Origin: Pseudonocardia sp. HH130629-09
GTDB taxonomy: Bacteria > Actinomycetota > Actinomycetes > Mycobacteriales > Pseudonocardiaceae
Length of the DNA stretch: 64,000 bases
NCBI RefSeq assembly: GCF_001294645.1
Contig: NZ_CP011868.1
Coordinates: 1,178,001 to 1,242,000 of the forward strand
Direction: 5' to 3'
This document shows positions 61,709 to 64,000 of the stretch, in pieces; the first letter of the stretch is position 1; every line of letters starts with the position of its first letter. The translations under genes and the position numbers were made by a program. The notes beneath the pieces were generated by a model, which did no database searches, was not told the origin of the DNA, and saw only the letters and a program-made list of their open reading frames with translations.

Positions 61709-62929
61709 TCACTGGTGCCGCAGTGCGTCGATGGGCCGCATCCGTGCGGCCCGGTTGGCGGGGAAACCGCCGGCGAGCAGCCCGATCAGCAGGCTCACCC
61801 CGAAGGCGAGCACCACCGATCCGGCCGACACCGTCGGGGCGGGGAAGTCGGGCACGAGGCGGGGCAGGACGATCCCGGCCAGCGCGGACACACCGACGCC
61901 GAGCAGGATCCCGATGACCCCGCCGATGCCGGTCAGGACCATCGCCTCGATGAGGAACTGCTGCAGGATCGCGCGGCGGCGTGCGCCGATGGCCTTGCGG
62001 ATGCCGATCTCGCGGGTCCGTTCGGTCACCGTGACCAGCATGATGTTGGCGACGCCGATGCTCCCGACCAGCAGCGAGATGCCCGCGACCGCCGCGACGA
62101 AGATCGTCACGAAGCTCAGGACCTGCGAGGACTGGTCGAGCAGGCTCTGCAGCGCGGTGACGGTGTAGTCGCGGTCCTGCGGGTCGTCGATGCGGTGCCG
62201 TTCGTCGAGGATCGTGGTGACCTGCTCGACCGCCTGCGGCACCGCGTCGGTGGACACCGCCCGCACGGTGATCTGGTCGACGTCGTCGCCGCCGCCGGTC
62301 AGATAGGCCCGTGCGGCACCCAGCGGCATGACCGCGACGTCGTCCTGCTGCCCGTTGGCCGCGAGCACGCCGATCACCCGGAACGAGGTGCGCCCGATCC
62401 GCACCTCCGAGCCGAGCGCCTCGCCGGCGCGGCCGCCGAACAGGGTGGCCACCGGGTTGGGGCCGAGCACCACGACCTTCGCCCGGGTCGTGGCCTGCCG
62501 GTCGTCGAAGAACGACCCGACGACGAGCTCCCGGTTGGCGATGTCGAGGTAGTCGGCGTCGGCGCCGGTCACGCCGCTGCGGACGCTCCCGCCGCCGGCC
62601 AGCTGCAGCTGCGCCGAGCCGGTCACCGATGGGCTGACCGAGGCGGTCGCCGGGGCGGACGCCCGGTCGCGCAGGGCGCGGACGTCGGCGTCGGTGAGAT
62701 CGCGCGGGGTGCCGGTGCCGCTGATGCCGCCGCGGTCCGGGGTGATCTGGATCTGGTTGGCGAGCGGCCCGAACGCGTCGGCGACGAAGCGCTGCAGCCC
62801 GTTGCCGAACGCGACCAGCACGATCACCGCGGCGACCCCGATGATGATCCCGAGCATCGTCAGCAGCGACCGCAGCGGCCCGGCACGCAGGCCCCGTACC
62901 GCGATCCGCGCGGACTCCCAGATCGTCAT
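61709..62929 (-). CDS. MacB-like ABC transporter permease
   Basis: The protein has 406 residues. One N-terminal helix (LRSLLTMLGIIIGVAAVIVLVAFG), a large extracellular MacB-type periplasmic domain, and three C-terminal helices with the motif RTREIGIRKAIGARRRAIL (FtsX/MacB signature). It forms the membrane part of a tripartite exporter. It starts inside the ATPase stop (ATGA) and precedes the adaptor by 20 bases. Confidence 0.92.
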   Translation of the reverse strand: MTIWESARIAVRGLRAGPLRSLLTMLGIIIGVAAVIVLVAFGNGLQRFVADAFGPLANQIQITPDRGGISGTGTPRDLTDADVRALRDRASAPATASVSPSVTGSAQLQLAGGGSVRSGVTGADADYLDIANRELVVGSFFDDRQATTRAKVVVLGPNPVATLFGGRAGEALGSEVRIGRTSFRVIGVLAANGQQDDVAVMPLGAARAYLTGGGDDVDQITVRAVSTDAVPQAVEQVTTILDERHRIDDPQDRDYTVTALQSLLDQSSQVLSFVTIFVAAVAGISLLVGSIGVANIMLVTVTERTREIGIRKAIGARRRAILQQFLIEAMVLTGIGGVIGILLGVGVSALAGIVLPRLVPDFPAPTVSAGSVVLAFGVSLLIGLLAGGFPANRAARMRPIDALRHQ

Positions 62930-63594
62930 CGGCGCTCGTCACTCACGATCCGGCCGTCGCGCAGGGTCACGACCCGCTTGGCGAACTCGGCGACCTCGGG
63001 TTCGTGGGTGATCAGCACGACCGTGCGGCCGGACTCGTTGAGCTCCACGAACAGGTTCATCACGTCGGTGGTCGAGGTGGTGTCGAGGTTCCCGGTCGGC
63101 TCGTCGGCCAGGATCATCGACGGGTCGGTGACCAGTGCGCGGGCCACCGCGACGCGCTGCTGCTGGCCGCCGGAGAGCTCGTTGGGCCGGTGGTCGCCGC
63201 GGTCGGCGAGCCCGACCCGCTCCAGTGCGCGCCGCGCCCGGCCCCGGCGGTCGCGCCCGCCGGCGTAGACCAGGGGCAGCTCCACGTTGGCCAGCGCGGT
63301 GGTGCGCGGCAGCAGGTTGAACGACTGGAAGACGAAGCCGATCTTCTGCAGCCGGATGTCGGCGAGCCGGTTGTCCGACATCCGGCCGACGTCGATGCCG
63401 TCGAGTCGGTAGCTGCCGGAGCTCGGCACGTCGAGGCAGCCGAGGATGTTCATCATCGTGGACTTGCCCGAGCCGGAGGGGCCCATGATCGCGACGAGGT
63501 CGCCGTCGTCGACGCGCAGGTCCACGGAGTCGAGTGCGCGCAGCTCGAGGGCTCCGGTCCGGTAGACCTTGGAGACCCCCTCGAGTTCGATCAC
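62926..63594 (-). CDS. MacB-type ABC transporter ATPase
   Basis: The protein has 222 residues. Walker A is GPSGSGKST, the Q-loop is FVFQSFNLLPRTTALANVELP, the signature is LSGGQQQRVAVARAL, Walker B is ILADEPTGNLD and the H-loop is THEPEVAEFA. All are typical of LolD/MacB-family ATPases for peptides or antibiotics. GTG 63594 is chosen; ATG 63621 would add 9 codons. It heads the operon; a 14-bp palindrome at 63672-63685 may be its operator. Confidence 0.92.
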   Translation of the reverse strand: MIELEGVSKVYRTGALELRALDSVDLRVDDGDLVAIMGPSGSGKSTMMNILGCLDVPSSGSYRLDGIDVGRMSDNRLADIRLQKIGFVFQSFNLLPRTTALANVELPLVYAGGRDRRGRARRALERVGLADRGDHRPNELSGGQQQRVAVARALVTDPSMILADEPTGNLDTTSTTDVMNLFVELNESGRTVVLITHEPEVAEFAKRVVTLRDGRIVSDERR

Positions 63595-63671
63595 GATTCC
63601 GGAGATTACGCACGCCGTCATTCCGGGATTCGTCGGGTCGACTCCGGGAATGGAGGGCAAAAATGCGTCGC

Positions 63672-63685
63672 CACTCGATCGAGTG
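63672..63685. promoter_or_regulatory. 14-bp palindrome upstream of the ABC export operon
   Basis: CACTCGATCGAGTG is a perfect palindrome lying about 80 bases upstream of the ATPase start. It is a possible operator. Confidence 0.35.
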
Positions 63686-63877
63686 AATCACATCGCAGGG
63701 CCGTCACCTGCGGTTGGTTGATCAGTTTACGCGGAATCCTCGCCATTCGAGGGAAGCGACAGGGTGATCGCCTCCGACGGGGCGCGATGAATTCGTGACC
63801 ATCTCGTGACCGATCCCGCCGCGAATGCGGCCGGCCCTGTCCGGCTACGGTGCCGTGGACCGAAGCCGGGAGGCCGC

Positions 63878-64000
63878 ATGAGCGAGAGCCGACACCTGCT
63901 GGAGGGGCTCGCCGGCCCGACCGTCGCGCTGGAGGCGGTGACCCGGGCGACCCACGAGTTCACCGGAGACAGGCCCGGCGGGCGGGGCTCCACCCGACCG
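63878..64000 (+). CDS. start of an unidentified gene (partial, cut by the window edge)
   Basis: ATG 63878 is preceded by GGGAGG. The 41 codons seen begin MSESRHLLEGLAGPTVALEAV and run off the right edge. No family can be named. The 283-base gap before it holds the palindrome at 63672 and two copies of TCGTGACC (near 63793 and 63804). Confidence 0.45.
   Translation, partial: MSESRHLLEGLAGPTVALEAVTRATHEFTGDRPGGRGSTRP

Overview
The DNA is very GC-rich, uses many GTG starts, packs genes with 4-base ATGA/GTGA overlaps, and encodes families typical of actinomycetes: a SigB/SigF-type sigma factor with an RsbW-like anti-sigma kinase, a SAV2177-family methyltransferase, a secreted chorismate mutase, a DUF6131 micro-protein and DUF3558/META lipoproteins. 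I infer a soil actinomycete of the Pseudonocardiaceae kind. The species cannot be read from the window. No rRNA, tRNA, CRISPR array, intact insertion sequence or prophage was seen.

Layout. 0-3 kb: the end of an unknown gene, a Rieske oxygenase, and a divergent XRE regulator/SDR pair. 3.2-6.2 kb: pntAB transhydrogenase. 6.3-8.8 kb: general stress module (anti-sigma kinase, sigma factor, Lys/Ala-rich protein behind a SigF-like promoter). 8.9-12.4 kb: cobalt/nickel ECF transporter cbiMNQO, with cbiM frameshifted, followed by a SAV2177 methyltransferase. 12.4-20 kb: dienoyl-CoA isomerase-like protein, TrmH methyltransferase, a frameshifted acyl-CoA ligase, an MFS/ROK pair, and PoxB. 20.2-21.3 kb: a micro-protein, a 165-bp MITE and a secreted chorismate mutase.

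21.3-36.7 kb is the main accessory region: a complete aerobic nicotinate catabolic island. The right-hand operon, running leftwards, encodes FAD monooxygenase NicC, an MFS carrier, a three-subunit molybdenum nicotinate hydroxylase, maleamate amidase NicF and N-formylmaleamate deformylase NicD. The left-hand operon, running rightwards, encodes ring-cleaving dioxygenase NicX and maleate isomerase NicE. Together they convert nicotinate to 6-hydroxynicotinate, 2,5-dihydroxypyridine, N-formylmaleamate, maleamate, maleate and finally fumarate. Both operons start behind the same 31-bp promoter/operator (30/31 identical), and a MarR regulator lies beside the right-hand one. Between the two operons sits a GntR / ADP-ribosylglycohydrolase / NCS1 permease / PfkB-kinase cassette resembling E. 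coli yegTUVW. I propose that it salvages ribosides, possibly nicotinate riboside, into the island.

36.7-51 kb: mostly regulator/target pairs (TetR/SDR, LacI/GH13 glucosidase), a CopB-type copper ATPase behind a CsoR-like operator, a cupin, a META lipoprotein, an esterase, an MGT-type glycosyltransferase, a secreted tripeptidyl aminopeptidase, a YdcF protein and a ferric-reductase-like oxidoreductase. 51-57 kb: part of the box pathway for benzoate (boxB, boxC, benzoate-CoA ligase) without a recognisable boxA, interrupted by a twice-frameshifted DUF3558 lipoprotein and bordered by a truncated permease. 57.7-64 kb: a TetR/MFS efflux pair, a MacAB-like tripartite ABC export operon, and the start of an unidentified gene.

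Three genes carry single-base indels, four in all. These could be assembly errors or real decay, and checking the reads would decide. All functional assignments come from reading motifs in translated sequence; no database search was run.
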